A stretch of DNA of 64,000 bases from Corallococcus soli (GCF_014930455.1 NZ_JAAIYO010000001.1:558001-622000), one strand, 5' to 3'; numbered from the stretch's first letter, positions 1 through 9,397 are shown. Notes: a model not told the origin generated them from the sequence alone. A program made the numbers and translations.

Positions 1-1070
1 CGCCGGTCATGCGCAGCAGGAGCATTGGCGGCGGAGGCCCGGGCGGCATGCGCGACCGGCTGGAGCAGAGCACCGCGGTGAAGACCGTGACCAAGGAGGT
101 GGGCGACCTCTTCGAGTACGGCGTGGACCGCCCCGTCACGGTGCACCGCAACCAGAGCGCGCTCGTCCCCATCCTGCACCGCCCCTTCGAGGGCCGCCGC
201 GTGCTGCTCTACAACCGCGCCACGCGTGAGAAGAACCCGATGACGTGCATCGAGTTCAAGAACACCACCGGCCTCACGCTGGAGGGCGGCCCCGTCACCG
301 TCACCGAGGACGAGACCTACGTGGGCGAGGCGATGCTGGACACCCTCAAGCCCGACGACGTGCGCTTCGTGCCCTACGCCGTGGAGCTCTCCTGCTCCGT
401 GTCCGTGGAGGACGAACAGGAGGACGGCCCGGTGTTCCGCGCGCGGGTGAACCGGGGCACGCTGGTGACGGAGTTCTTCCACCAGCGCCGCACGAAGTAC
501 ACCGTGCGCAACAAGGCGAAGCGCGTCCAGACGCTCTACGTGGAGCACCCGCGCACGGGCTGGGAGCTGAAGGACACGCCCGCCCCCGCGGAGACCACCG
601 ACGGCTTCTGGCGCTTCAAGCGGGACCTGGCGCCGGGCGCCTCCGACACGCTCACCGTCACCGAGCGCACCCGCGGAAACCGCCAGTACTACATCAGCAA
701 CCTGGGGCTGTCCGAGGTGGCGTTCTTCCTCGACTCGCGCTTCATCGACGCGGGCGTCGCCCAGGCCCTGCGCGACGTGGTGGCCCTGCGGGAGAAGCTG
801 GCCCTGTTCACCGTGGAGGCCCAGAACCTGACCGACAAGCGCACCCAGCTCTTCACGGACCAGGAGCGGATCCGCTCCAACATCGACTCGCTCAAGAGCG
901 GCGTCGCGCAGCGGGAGCTGGTGGACCGCTTCGTCACCAAGCTCAACGCCCAGGAGGACAAGCTGGAGACCATCGGCCGGGAGCTGGAGCGCCTGGAGAA
1001 GGATCGCGCCCGCGTGCAGGAAGAGGTCAACCAGCGCATCCAGTCGCTCAGCTACGAGGCGGAGCTCTAA
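1..1070 (+). CDS. DUF4139-type coiled-coil protein, 5' partial
   Basis: C-terminal part of a protein that enters from outside the window; the frame is open to the first bases, so the ATG at 9 is probably internal. The visible 350-odd residues have a beta-rich region typical of DUF4139 proteins (VELSCSVSV, 'NKAKRVQTLYVEHPR', 'DLAPGASDTLTVTE') and then, from about residue 255, a long charged Lys/Glu/Arg coiled coil that runs to the stop. Proteins of this type have no established biochemical activity. No cysteines or metal motifs stand out. It converges on the amidohydrolase gene, with 29 nt between the stops. The family call is from memory of its style, not from a search. Confidence 0.6.
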   Translation, partial: PVMRSRSIGGGGPGGMRDRLEQSTAVKTVTKEVGDLFEYGVDRPVTVHRNQSALVPILHRPFEGRRVLLYNRATREKNPMTCIEFKNTTGLTLEGGPVTVTEDETYVGEAMLDTLKPDDVRFVPYAVELSCSVSVEDEQEDGPVFRARVNRGTLVTEFFHQRRTKYTVRNKAKRVQTLYVEHPRTGWELKDTPAPAETTDGFWRFKRDLAPGASDTLTVTERTRGNRQYYISNLGLSEVAFFLDSRFIDAGVAQALRDVVALREKLALFTVEAQNLTDKRTQLFTDQERIRSNIDSLKSGVAQRELVDRFVTKLNAQEDKLETIGRELERLEKDRARVQEEVNQRIQSLSYEAEL

Positions 1071-1099
1071 CGCCCCGCCTCGCCAGACGGACGTCCCGG

Positions 1100-2806
1100 C
1101 TACGGCGTGGTCGCGCGAAACACCTCGCGGCCCGCCACCACCGTCAGGCGCACCTGCGCGGTGAGCAGCTCCGCGGCGGGCCCGTCCACGGGGTCCACGG
1201 ACAGCACCACGAAGTCCGCGTCCTGCCCCGGCTTCAGCCGGCCGCGCTGCTCCTCCACGAACGACGCGTAGGCCGCGCCCACCGTGAAGCCCTCCAGCGC
1301 CTCCTCGCCGCTCAGGCGCTGGTCGGGCTGCCATCCGCCGGGCGGCTGACCGCTGGCGTCCTGCCGCGTGCGCGCCGCGTACAGCCCCGCGAGCACGTCC
1401 GGCCGCTCCACCGGGAAGTCGCTGCCCAGCGCCAGCACCGCGCCCGCGGCCTTCAGCTTCTGCCACGCATAGGCGCCCTGGATGCGCTCCGGCCCCACGC
1501 GGTCCTGGGCCCAGGGCATGTCGCTGGTGGCGTGCGTGGGCTGGACGCTCGCGACGAAGCCGTTGGCGCCCAGCCGGGTGATGTCCTCCGGGCGGAGGAT
1601 CTGCGCGTGCTCCACGCGGTGGCGGCCCTCCTTCTTCCCCGTGGCCTCCATCTCCTTGAGGAGCGTGTCCAGCACCAGCGTGTTGGCGCGGTCGCCAATC
1701 GCATGCGTGGCCACCTGGAAGCCGCGGCCCACGAAGGCGCGCACGCGCGCGGCGTACTCCTCCGGGGACAGCACCAGCAGGCCCTGGTGGCCGGGCTCGT
1801 CGCTGTAGGGCGTGCTCAGCGCCGCGCCCCGGCTGCCCAGCGCGCCGTCCATGACGAGCTTCACCGCGCGCATCGTCAGGAGCTTGCCCTGGAAGGGGCC
1901 GTCCTTCAGGTACTGCTCGCGGTCCGCCGTCTGTCCATCCGCCATCGCGTAGATGCGCAGGGGCAGGCGGCCGTCCTTGTCCCACTGCTGGAGCTGCCGG
2001 AACGTCTTCAGGTCCATGCCCGCGTCGTGCACGCCGGTGAGCCCCACGCGCGCGCAGTGCTCCAGCGCCGCGGTGAGCCGCGCAGCGAGCTGCTCATCCG
2101 TGGGCGGGGGCAGCACCGCGTCCGCCAGCGCCATGGCGTTGTCCACCAGCACGCCGGTGGGCTCGCCATCCGGGCCCCGGAGGATGCGGCCTCCCTGCGG
2201 GTCCTTCGTGCCCTTGTCGATGCGCGCCCGGCGCAGCGCCTCGCCGTTGAGCCACAGCGCGTGGCCGTCCACGCGCGACAGCACCACGGGCGTCCTCGGG
2301 AAGGCCGCGTCCAGGTCCGCGTGCGTGGGGAAGGCCTTCTGGGGCCAGTCGTTCTGGTCCCAGCCCCCGCCCAGCAGCCACTCGCCCTGGTACGCCGTCG
2401 CGGGCGCCTGGGCCAGCCGCGCGCGCACTTCCTCCAGCGACGCGGTGCCCTCCAGCCGCACGCGCACGAGCGCCGCCGCGAGCCCCGCCAGGTGGGCATG
2501 CGCATCCGTGAGGCCCGGCACCACCGTGGCGTCACCCAGCTCCACCACGCGCGCCGCGGGGCCCGCCGCCGCGAGCACCTCTTCCCGGGTGCCCACCGCG
2601 AGCACCTGTCCGTCCCGCACGGCGAGCGCCTGCGCCACGGGGCGCGCCGCGTCCAGCGTGCGGATCTGCTTCGCCACGTACACGGTGGGCGCCCCGGAGA
2701 CGGCCGCTTCCGCGGGCGTCGCTTCCGGCACGCGACGGGAGCAGCCCGCCACGCCCACCAGCAGGAGCAGCGCTCCCAGGGTCCGACCGAAACGTCCTCG
2801 CATCAT
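1100..2806 (-). CDS. Secreted amidohydrolase (YtcJ-like, lipoprotein)
   Basis: Metal-dependent amidohydrolase of 568 aa. The open frame extends much further upstream, but the ATG at 2806 fits best because it starts a lipoprotein signal peptide: MMRGRFGR, a hydrophobic stretch, then the lipobox VAGC. The metal site DAHAH lies near residue 98. Other family marks are KLVMDGALGSRGA, THAIGDRAN, HRVEHAQ and ALGSDFPVE, the order seen in YtcJ-like amidohydrolases (amidohydrolase family 3), which hydrolyse C-N bonds. The substrate cannot be read from sequence. The signal peptide suggests action outside the cytoplasm. The next gene upstream is a divergent HAD phosphatase, 147 nt away. Confidence 0.85.
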   Translation of the reverse strand: MMRGRFGRTLGALLLLVGVAGCSRRVPEATPAEAAVSGAPTVYVAKQIRTLDAARPVAQALAVRDGQVLAVGTREEVLAAAGPAARVVELGDATVVPGLTDAHAHLAGLAAALVRVRLEGTASLEEVRARLAQAPATAYQGEWLLGGGWDQNDWPQKAFPTHADLDAAFPRTPVVLSRVDGHALWLNGEALRRARIDKGTKDPQGGRILRGPDGEPTGVLVDNAMALADAVLPPPTDEQLAARLTAALEHCARVGLTGVHDAGMDLKTFRQLQQWDKDGRLPLRIYAMADGQTADREQYLKDGPFQGKLLTMRAVKLVMDGALGSRGAALSTPYSDEPGHQGLLVLSPEEYAARVRAFVGRGFQVATHAIGDRANTLVLDTLLKEMEATGKKEGRHRVEHAQILRPEDITRLGANGFVASVQPTHATSDMPWAQDRVGPERIQGAYAWQKLKAAGAVLALGSDFPVERPDVLAGLYAARTRQDASGQPPGGWQPDQRLSGEEALEGFTVGAAYASFVEEQRGRLKPGQDADFVVLSVDPVDGPAAELLTAQVRLTVVAGREVFRATTP

Positions 2807-2953
2807 CCGAGCACCCACCCTTGGCAATCCGCCCCGGGCACCGGGCCCGGGGCATCGCGCGCGGCACTCTGCCGCACGGGCGGTGCGACGGCCAGTCGCC
2901 CGCATGGGGCCCTTCCAGCCACGGGACGCGTGCACCCGGGGGCCGGAGCGCGT

Positions 2954-3610
2954 ATGCAGCGGCGCGTGAGCACTGCGGCCCCCCGTGGCATCCTCTTCGA
3001 CCTCGACGGCACGCTGGTGGATTCGCTGCCGGACATCATCGCCAGCTTCCTCCACGGCTTCTCGCACCTGGGGTTGCCGGCGCCCTCCGTCGCGGAGGTG
3101 CGGGCCCTCATCGGCCAGCCGCTGGATGCCATGTACATGCGCTTCGCGCCCGAGCACGTCACCGGCCTCTGCGCGGCCTACCGCGAACACTACCCGCGCA
3201 ACTTCCTCAACCACTCGCGCCCCTTCCCCGGCGTGGAGCGGACGCTGCGCGCCCTGCGCGAGCGCGGCTACCTGCTGGCCGTCGCCACCACCAAGCGCAG
3301 CGACATGGCGCGGCGCTTCGTGGACGCCCTGGGATTGGACGGGCTCCTGCACCATGTGCAGGGCACGGATGGCTTTCCGCACAAGCCCGCGCCGGACGTG
3401 CTCCACCGCGCGCTCGCGGCGCTGGGCACCGGGGGCCTGTGGATGGTGGGCGACACCACGCTGGACCTGCGCGCGGGCCAGGCCGCGGGCCTGCGCACCT
3501 ATGCCGTGACCTGGGGCACGCACTCCCCGGAGGAGCTGGCCACCGCCACGCCGGACGAGCTCCAGCCCGACCTGGAGCGGCTGCTCTCCCACCTGCCGCC
3601 GCTGGCCTGA
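2954..3610 (+). CDS. HAD-superfamily phosphatase (phosphoglycolate phosphatase-like)
   Basis: 218-aa HAD hydrolase. Motif I is FDLDGTLVDS near residue 14 (nucleophile and acid/base Asp), motif II is the Thr of VATTKRS, motif III is the Lys of HKPAPD, and motif IV is MVGDTTLDL, which binds Mg2+. The alpha-helical cap between motifs I and II is the size expected for Gph/PgmB-type enzymes. It probably removes phosphate from a small metabolite such as phosphoglycolate; the exact substrate is open. ATG 2954 is chosen because the protein then begins just before motif I; the longer open frame upstream is antisense to the amidohydrolase. It converges with the NADH dehydrogenase gene, 12 nt between stops. 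Confidence 0.85.
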   Translation: MQRRVSTAAPRGILFDLDGTLVDSLPDIIASFLHGFSHLGLPAPSVAEVRALIGQPLDAMYMRFAPEHVTGLCAAYREHYPRNFLNHSRPFPGVERTLRALRERGYLLAVATTKRSDMARRFVDALGLDGLLHHVQGTDGFPHKPAPDVLHRALAALGTGGLWMVGDTTLDLRAGQAAGLRTYAVTWGTHSPEELATATPDELQPDLERLLSHLPPLA

Positions 3611-3622
3611 GCGCGTCCGGCG

Positions 3623-5035
3623 CTAATGCCGCGCCTGCGGCTGGAGGCCCTGCACCTGCCGCACCTGCTGGTGGCTGGACAGCGGGAGGGCCGGAAGCGT
3701 GAGCTGATCCAACTCCCGCGGACCAATGAACTGCACCACGTCCTTGCGGAAGAGCAGGTCCAGCGTCCAGCCCAGGGCCACGCGCACCTTCGTCTCCAGC
3801 CGGGGCAGCTTCGCCAGGTAGAGGGTGCGCCACAGGACCCACGCGACGGTGCCGGAGAACTTCAGCCCCAGGATGCGCGCCACGCCCGCGCGCCGGCCAA
3901 TCGCCGCCAGCTGCCCCAGCATCTTGTAGCGGAACGCCTTGCCCGGCCGGCCCTTCAGCGCCGAGCACACGTTGCGCGCCACCACCTGCCCCTGGCGCAG
4001 CGCGTGCTGCGCGGTGGGCGGGCAGGGCCTGCCTCCGTTCGTGAGGTCCGGCACCGACGCGCAGTCCCCCAGCGCCCACACGCCCGGGAAGCCCGGCACC
4101 TCCATGCGCTCGTTCACCTTGATGCGGCCGCGCTCCTTCTCGCACGGCAGTGACGCCAGCAGCGACGGTGGCGTGACGCCCGCGGTCCACACCACCGTCT
4201 TGGTGGGCACCCGCGTGCCGTCCGGCAGCACCACGCCGGCCTCCGTCACGTCCTGGACGTGGATGCCGGTGCGCACCTCGATGCCGTGCTCGATGAGCTT
4301 CCTGTGCGTGTACGCGCCCAGGTCCTCGCCCAGCTCCGGCAGCACCTCCTTGCCGCCGTGCACCAGCAGCACGCGCACGTTGTGGTGCTGGATGTTCGGG
4401 TAGTAGGGCAGGGCGCCGTGGATGAAGTCGTTGATGGCGCCCGCCGTCTCCACGCCCGCGAAGCCGCCGCCCACCACCACGAAGGTGACGACGGGGCGCT
4501 TGCCGCCCTCCGTGAGGCAGTCCGCGTCCGCCTCCTCCAGCCGGTCGATGAGGCAGTTGCGCAGGAGCATCGCGTCGCCCAGCGTCTTCATCGTCAGCGC
4601 GTGGTCGCGCGGGCCCGGCTTGCCGAAGAAGTTCGTCTCCGAGCCCATGGCCAGCACCGCGCAGTCGTACGACAGCGTGTGGCTGTGTCCGTCCAGCCCG
4701 CCGTGCGCCACCGTGGCCGTCCTCGCGTGCAGGTCCAGGCCGGTGAGGTCGCCCTCCACGAACGACAGGTGCGGCAGCAGCTTGCGCAGCGAGATGACGA
4801 TGGCGCTCGGGTTCAGGTCGCTCGCCGCCACCTCGTGGAGCATGGGCGTGAAGAGGAAGTAGTTGTCGCGGCTCACCAGCGTCACCTCCACGTCGTCGCG
4901 CCGCCCCAGCCGCCGCTCCAGGTGCAGCGCCGCGTACACCCCCGCGAACCCGCCTCCCAGGATGAGCACCCGCTTGCGCGAAGGTCCGCTGGCCGCTGGC
5001 ACATGGAGCCCCCGCGACTGGTTGTCCGCTCCCAT
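3623..5035 (-). CDS. ndh: Type II NADH dehydrogenase (NAD(P)/FAD oxidoreductase)
   Basis: 470-aa flavoprotein of the NDH-2 family, which passes electrons from NADH to quinone at the inner membrane without pumping protons. The FAD-binding GGGFAG lies at about residue 27 and the NAD-binding VVGGGFAGVE near residue 187. The third family mark is VWALGDCASVPD, which closes the FAD site. A C-terminal stretch (VAWVLWRTLYLAKLP and LGWTLDLLF) is the amphipathic or membrane-anchoring region found in these enzymes. A good ribosome site (GAGGAGG) precedes ATG 5035. The rhomboid gene lies 124 nt upstream on the same strand, so co-transcription is possible. Gene symbol by family only. Confidence 0.88.
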   Translation of the reverse strand: MGADNQSRGLHVPAASGPSRKRVLILGGGFAGVYAALHLERRLGRRDDVEVTLVSRDNYFLFTPMLHEVAASDLNPSAIVISLRKLLPHLSFVEGDLTGLDLHARTATVAHGGLDGHSHTLSYDCAVLAMGSETNFFGKPGPRDHALTMKTLGDAMLLRNCLIDRLEEADADCLTEGGKRPVVTFVVVGGGFAGVETAGAINDFIHGALPYYPNIQHHNVRVLLVHGGKEVLPELGEDLGAYTHRKLIEHGIEVRTGIHVQDVTEAGVVLPDGTRVPTKTVVWTAGVTPPSLLASLPCEKERGRIKVNERMEVPGFPGVWALGDCASVPDLTNGGRPCPPTAQHALRQGQVVARNVCSALKGRPGKAFRYKMLGQLAAIGRRAGVARILGLKFSGTVAWVLWRTLYLAKLPRLETKVRVALGWTLDLLFRKDVVQFIGPRELDQLTLPALPLSSHQQVRQVQGLQPQARH

Positions 5036-5159
5036 GCCCGCCTCCTCGTGACGCGAAGAACGTCACCCACCAATGTCGGGGCGCCGCGTCGCGTCCGCAC
5101 CCCCCGCCACCAGGGGCCCGCCTCCCTGTCCGTGGGGGAGGCCGGGGCGCGTCAGGGGC

Positions 5160-5933
5160 TCAGGGGTGGTCGGGGTGCATCCGGTGCCGCCACAGCGTGC
5201 GCTGCGAGGTGTAGCGCGGGTTCACGAACAGCTTGATGAGCGCCATGCCGGCCACGAAGCCGCCGATGTGCGCCCACACCGCCACGCCGCCGGACACCTC
5301 CGGCCTGAGCGTCATGAGCTGCGGAAGGCCGGTGATGAGCTGGAGCACGAACCACCACAGCAGCACGCCCCAGGCCGGGATGGGGATGACGCGGATGATG
5401 ATGAAGAAGATGAACAGCATGTTCACGCGCACGCGCGGGTAGAGCACCAGGTACGCGCCCAGCACGCCCGCGATGGCCCCCGACGCGCCCACCGTGGGCA
5501 CCGGCGACGTGGGGTCCACCGCCACGTGCGCCGCCGCCGCCACCAGCCCGCACAGCAGGTAGAACACCAGGAAGCGCAGGCGCCCCATGCTGTCCTCGAT
5601 GTTGTTGCCGAAGACCCAGAAGAACAGCACGTTGCCCAGCAGGTGCCCCCAGCCGCCGTGCAGGAACATGGAGGTGAGGGGCGTGGCGCGGTTGATGGCC
5701 TCCGCGTCCACGACGCAGGCGTAGCCATCCCCCAGCGGCACCGCCTGCCCCAGCGGTGCCCGCCCGGTCAGCTCCCCCGGCACCATGCCCAGGTTGCAGA
5801 TGCTGGTGGCCAGCGCCTCCACCTGGAAGCCCGCGCCCTGGATGAACACCCAGACGAATCCCAGGGTTCCCAGCAGCAGGTACGTCATCACGGGGGTGCG
5901 CAGGGTCGGATTGTCGTCGCTGATGGGAATCAT
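5160..5933 (-). CDS. Rhomboid family intramembrane serine protease
   Basis: 257-aa polytopic membrane protein with the rhomboid signature. GHLLGN gives the oxyanion-hole His/Asn, GASGAIAGVLGAY carries the catalytic Ser, and AHIGGFVAGM carries the catalytic His. Six to seven hydrophobic segments are visible. A soluble loop of about 60 residues lies between the first and second membrane segments. Rhomboids cleave membrane-anchored substrates inside or near the bilayer; the substrate here is unknown. The catalytic residues are intact, so it is predicted to be active. ATG 5933 begins MIPISDDNPTL, directly before the first hydrophobic segment. Confidence 0.88.
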   Translation of the reverse strand: MIPISDDNPTLRTPVMTYLLLGTLGFVWVFIQGAGFQVEALATSICNLGMVPGELTGRAPLGQAVPLGDGYACVVDAEAINRATPLTSMFLHGGWGHLLGNVLFFWVFGNNIEDSMGRLRFLVFYLLCGLVAAAAHVAVDPTSPVPTVGASGAIAGVLGAYLVLYPRVRVNMLFIFFIIIRVIPIPAWGVLLWWFVLQLITGLPQLMTLRPEVSGGVAVWAHIGGFVAGMALIKLFVNPRYTSQRTLWRHRMHPDHP

Positions 5934-6061
5934 GGCTGGCCCTCAGCATGACGCCACTGTCGGGCCGGCGGACGTTCGCGTGCGCGCGGGTGTATGGCGT
6001 TGGACGCAACCCCCGGCATCCGGGGTGACCCGGGGCGTGCCTTGGTTAGGGTCCAGGCCCC

Positions 6062-6958
6062 ATGAACGCGCCCGACTCCGTCTTCTTCCCGCTGCCCGGC
6101 CTGCGCATGCACGCGCTCGAAGCAGGGCCCGTGGACGGCCCGCTGGTCCTCCTGCTGCACGGCTTCCCCGAGCTGTCGGAGAGCTGGCGCCAGGTGATGC
6201 CGCCCCTGGCCGACGCGGGCTTCCACGTCGTCGCGCCGGACCTGCGCGGCTATGGCGGCACGGACCGGCCCGACACGGGCTATGACGTGGACACGCTCGC
6301 GGAGGACGTCGCGCGGCTCGCGCACCACCTCCAGCCCGGCCGGCCCGCGCACGTCGTGGGGCATGACTGGGGCGGCGCCATCGCCTACCACCTGGCCACC
6401 CTGAAGCCCCAGGTCGTGGACCGGCTGGTGGTCATCAACGCCCCGCACCCCGCCATCCTCGCGCGGCGCCTCTGGAACCCGGCCCAGCTGGTGCGCTCCT
6501 GGTACATGTTCTTCTTCCTCGTGCCCTGGCTGCCGGAGCGCCTGCTGGCGGCGCGGGGGGGCCAGCGGGTGCCCCGGATGATCCGCCGCGCGCTGTCGGA
6601 CCCTTCACGGGTCGGCGATGCCCGGCTCACCCCGTACGCGGCGAACATGGCCCGCCCGGGCCGCGCGGGCGCCGCCATCGACTACTACCGCGAGGCCTTC
6701 AAGGGGGCCGTCACCTCGCGGCGCACCCGGCGCCTGCTGCGCGACCCTCCCCGCATCCGTGCGCCCTTCCTCCTCATCTGGGCCGAGGACGACGTGGCGC
6801 TCGGGCGCGAGCTCACCCAGGGACTGGAGCCGTATTTCGAGGGGACGCCCGCCGTGCACTTCCTGCCGGGCGTGGGCCACTTCGCGCCCCTGGAGGCCCC
6901 GGACGCCATCGCGGGGCTCGTGCGGGGGCACCTGGAGCGGGGCGCGCCGCCGAAATGA
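6062..6958 (+). CDS. Alpha/beta hydrolase, epoxide hydrolase-like
   Basis: 298-aa alpha/beta-fold hydrolase. HGFPE near residue 33 is the epoxide-hydrolase oxyanion motif. GHDWGG near residue 101 carries Asp as nucleophile, which separates epoxide hydrolases and dehalogenases from Ser esterases. LLIWAEDD is the region of the acid residue, and GVGHFAPLEAP carries the catalytic His. The cap contains an aromatic stretch (SWYMFFFLVPWL). It likely opens epoxides to diols in the cytoplasm; the substrate is unknown. ATG 6062 follows a weak ribosome site. It is divergent from the rhomboid gene across 128 nt. Confidence 0.85.
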   Translation: MNAPDSVFFPLPGLRMHALEAGPVDGPLVLLLHGFPELSESWRQVMPPLADAGFHVVAPDLRGYGGTDRPDTGYDVDTLAEDVARLAHHLQPGRPAHVVGHDWGGAIAYHLATLKPQVVDRLVVINAPHPAILARRLWNPAQLVRSWYMFFFLVPWLPERLLAARGGQRVPRMIRRALSDPSRVGDARLTPYAANMARPGRAGAAIDYYREAFKGAVTSRRTRRLLRDPPRIRAPFLLIWAEDDVALGRELTQGLEPYFEGTPAVHFLPGVGHFAPLEAPDAIAGLVRGHLERGAPPK

Positions 6959-7064
6959 TGGTTGCCGCCTGGATGGCATTTCATCCCACCCCGGCGGCCA
7001 CTTGGCGGCGGGCCCGCCCCCGAGCGATGTTCCGGAGTCGTCTTCATTCCATGGAGTCCGGAGC

Positions 7065-7589
7065 ATGAACCCCTTGAAGTCGTCGTCCCGTTCCGCCGCG
7101 CTGCTCGTGGTGTCCGCCCTCGCCCTCGCGTTCACCGGCTGCGCCGCGCGTCGTCAGCAGGCGTACCTGGAGGACAAGGCCCTGGGACACGTCTACCGCA
7201 AGCCCCTCGCGGAGGTGTGGCCGGAGGCCCTGGCCCTCGTGAAGGACAAGGGCTTCTCCGTGATGCAGGGCAAGGGGGGCTTCGAGGCGCAGACGGAGTG
7301 GCTCCAGACGAGCGCCGCCTCCTCGCTGGGCACCTCCTTCGCGCGCTACCTGGTGCGCGGCTACGAGCGCGGCCCCGGCCAGAGCGCCATCGAGTTCCGG
7401 CGCCAGGACCGCTCCGAGGCCCGCGCCGCCGACAACACGGACGGCCGCCCCACGGCGCCGAGCGAGACCGCGACCGGCCCCAACAACTCCCAGATGCGGC
7501 GCGACACGGAGCTGGAGTGGGAGCTGCTCCAGAAGGTGGATCCGGACGCCGCCGCCGCCCTCAAGGCCGAGGCGAAGAAGCTCGAGTAG
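7065..7589 (+). CDS. Small lipoprotein of unknown function
   Basis: 174-aa predicted lipoprotein. Signal peptide MNPLKSSSRSAALLVVSALALAFTGC has a basic start, a hydrophobic core and a lipobox FTGC. The mature part (KPLAEVWPEALALVKDKGFSV) resembles the opening of proteins that compare or remodel envelope components, but I do not recognise a named domain. The C-terminal 60 residues are polar and low-complexity, ending in Lys/Glu. The ATG at 7065 gives the signal peptide; the frame stays open upstream into the hydrolase gene. The intergenic gap is 106 nt. Confidence 0.75.
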   Translation: MNPLKSSSRSAALLVVSALALAFTGCAARRQQAYLEDKALGHVYRKPLAEVWPEALALVKDKGFSVMQGKGGFEAQTEWLQTSAASSLGTSFARYLVRGYERGPGQSAIEFRRQDRSEARAADNTDGRPTAPSETATGPNNSQMRRDTELEWELLQKVDPDAAAALKAEAKKLE

Positions 7590-7627
7590 TCCGCCGCCGC
7601 ACGGGGCGCCGCTCGCGCGACGGTGCG

Positions 7628-8551
7628 TCAGTCGCGCAGCGGCAGCTCCACGGTGAGCCCGTCGAAGGCCACTTCCACCGGCCCCTTGAACGCCTCGCGC
7701 GCCTGCGTGAGCAGCTTGCCGGGGTCGGTGTCGTGGCGGCTGGACAGGTGGGTGAGGATGAGCCGCCGCGCGCCCGCGGACTGCGCCACCTGACCTGCCT
7801 CCCGCGCCGTGGAGTGGCGCGTCTCCTGCGCGCGCTCCTGCTCGTCGTCGGAGAAGGTGGACTCGTGCACCAGCAAGTCCGCGTCCTTCGACGCCTGCAC
7901 CAGCGCGGGGCACGGCCGCGTGTCGCCTGAAATCACCAGCCGCCGTCCGGCCCGCGGCTCGCCCAGCACGTCCTCCGGCCTCACCACGCGCCCGTCCGGC
8001 AGCGTCACGGCTTCGCCCTTCTGCAGCTTGCCGAAGGCGGGCCCCTCCGGCACGCCCAGCTCCCGCGCCTTGGCCAGGTTGAACTTCCCCGGCCGGCCAT
8101 CCTCCGCCAGCACGTAGCCCAGCGCGTGGATGCGGTGGTCCACGCCCACCGCGTGCACCGCGTAGCCGCCCCGCTGCACCACGTCCCCGTCCTTCAGCTC
8201 GTGGATCTCCACCGGGAAGGCCAGGGACTCCAGCCCCAGGTGCACCGCCTGGTGCAGCAGCCGCCGCGCGGGCGGGGGCCCGTACAGGTGCATGGGCGCC
8301 GTGCGGCCCATCATCCCCAGGGTGCGCAGGAAGCCGATGATCCCCAGGTAGTGGTCGGCGTGGAAGTGGGTGAAGAACGCCACGTCCACGGTGAAGCCCG
8401 TGCCAAAGCGGACCATTTGCCGCTGACTGCCCTCACCGCAGTCGAACAGCAGCAGATCCGCGTCCGCCTTCACCGTCAGTCCGGAGAGCCCTCGATGCAG
8501 GGTGGGCTGCGCGGCGGAGGTGCCGAGGAAGGTGAGCCTGAGAAGGGACAT
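7628..8551 (-). CDS. rnz: Ribonuclease Z-like metallo-beta-lactamase-fold nuclease
   Basis: 307-aa member of the RNase Z/ElaC family, which trims the 3' ends of tRNA precursors. The zinc motif is THFHADHYLG, near residue 63 (HxHxDH). FLGTSAAQPT at the N-terminus and GDTRPCPAL, LLVHESTF and THLSSRH further on are the other metal and family motifs. ATG 8551 (MSLLRLTFLG) is preferred to the in-frame GTG five codons upstream, because GGAAG sits at a proper distance before it. It converges with the lipoprotein gene (38 nt) and is divergent from the DUF2293 gene. Length fits the short bacterial form. Confidence 0.88.
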   Translation of the reverse strand: MSLLRLTFLGTSAAQPTLHRGLSGLTVKADADLLLFDCGEGSQRQMVRFGTGFTVDVAFFTHFHADHYLGIIGFLRTLGMMGRTAPMHLYGPPPARRLLHQAVHLGLESLAFPVEIHELKDGDVVQRGGYAVHAVGVDHRIHALGYVLAEDGRPGKFNLAKARELGVPEGPAFGKLQKGEAVTLPDGRVVRPEDVLGEPRAGRRLVISGDTRPCPALVQASKDADLLVHESTFSDDEQERAQETRHSTAREAGQVAQSAGARRLILTHLSSRHDTDPGKLLTQAREAFKGPVEVAFDGLTVELPLRD

Positions 8552-8674
8552 GCCAGCGCTTCCCACGAAGAGTGTGGCCTCCGCGTACGCGCACCGTCAC
8601 CGCCAGCGCGCACCCGGGGGCATTTACCAGGGTGCGAAGGGTCGTGCTATGCAGCCGACCCCCGAAAGCCACCC

Positions 8675-9376
8675 ATGCCTGATTCCTTGACGGTCGGCCC
8701 CACGGCCGAGCCCCGCCGCGTGCGTGCCCAGGACGGCCGCCTCCTCTCCGTGCCTGACGGGTGGGCCCTGCTCCCCCCCGGCGACGCCGGCCTCACCCGC
8801 CGCGTGAAGGCCGCCGGCCCCACCTGGACCGTGGTGGAGAAGGTGGGCCGCAAGCTCTTCTCCCGGGGCGTCTGGGCGCCGGAGGCCCACATCGTCCACG
8901 CCCGCGCCGTGCTCGACGCGGAGCGCGCCACCCCCGCCTACGCGAAGAAGCTGGCCCAGGGCCGGGACCGCCGCGCGCGCGAGCAGGAGGTCTACGAGGT
9001 CGACTTCGCCAACGCCGTCCTGCGCTTCCTGGCCTTCAGCCCCGCTTGGCTCCCCCACGCCAAGCGGATGGCCGTCCTGGTCGCCGGCCACGCCACCCCC
9101 GTGGGCAGCGGCACCGTGGCCCGCACGGAGCGCATCCCCATTGAGCGCCGCGCCGAGGCCGCCGTCATCGCCTGGATGCGCCACCAGACGACGAGCTACG
9201 ACGACATGCGCATCCAGCGCGTGAAGGGCGCCCGCCGGGAGGTGCGCCGGGAGCTGGCGGACGTCTCCCGCGCCGTCCTGGACCTGCACCGCCGGGACGC
9301 CCCCCACGCCCCGCCGGCATGTCCGCTCTGCTCCGCCCTCCTCCGCCCCCCGCCGACACGCCCCCCGGATTCCTGA
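8675..9376 (+). CDS. DUF2293 domain protein
   Basis: 233-aa soluble protein. The central and C-terminal part, with AVIAWMRHQTTSYDDM, matches the DUF2293 pattern (a helix with Arg-His followed by a Tyr-Asp pair). It is rich in Arg and Ala, and the C-terminal tail carries CPLC. No catalytic motif is evident. ATG 8675 (MPDSLTVGP) is the start that clears the divergent rnz gene and its upstream region by 123 nt. The family has no assigned function that I know of; a role in nucleic acid binding would be a guess from the basic composition only. Confidence 0.7.
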   Translation: MPDSLTVGPTAEPRRVRAQDGRLLSVPDGWALLPPGDAGLTRRVKAAGPTWTVVEKVGRKLFSRGVWAPEAHIVHARAVLDAERATPAYAKKLAQGRDRRAREQEVYEVDFANAVLRFLAFSPAWLPHAKRMAVLVAGHATPVGSGTVARTERIPIERRAEAAVIAWMRHQTTSYDDMRIQRVKGARREVRRELADVSRAVLDLHRRDAPHAPPACPLCSALLRPPPTRPPDS

Positions 9377-9385
9377 CCCGGCGTT

Positions 9386-9397
9386 CAGTCACGACTG
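9386..9397. promoter_or_regulatory. Candidate TetR operator (palindrome)
   Basis: Perfect inverted repeat CAGTC-AC-GACTG, centred 44 nt before the TetR start and inside the short 58-nt gap that must carry the promoter of the efflux operon. It is followed by an AT-rich stretch (TGTTTTATTTCTGA). TetR repressors usually bind palindromes at their own promoters, so this is the best operator candidate. The arms are short (5 bp), so chance is possible. Confidence 0.4.

Noticed and set aside
245-2950. Open plus-strand frame reaching upstream of the HAD phosphatase
   Set aside because: It is antisense to the amidohydrolase and only the part from 2954 carries protein motifs.
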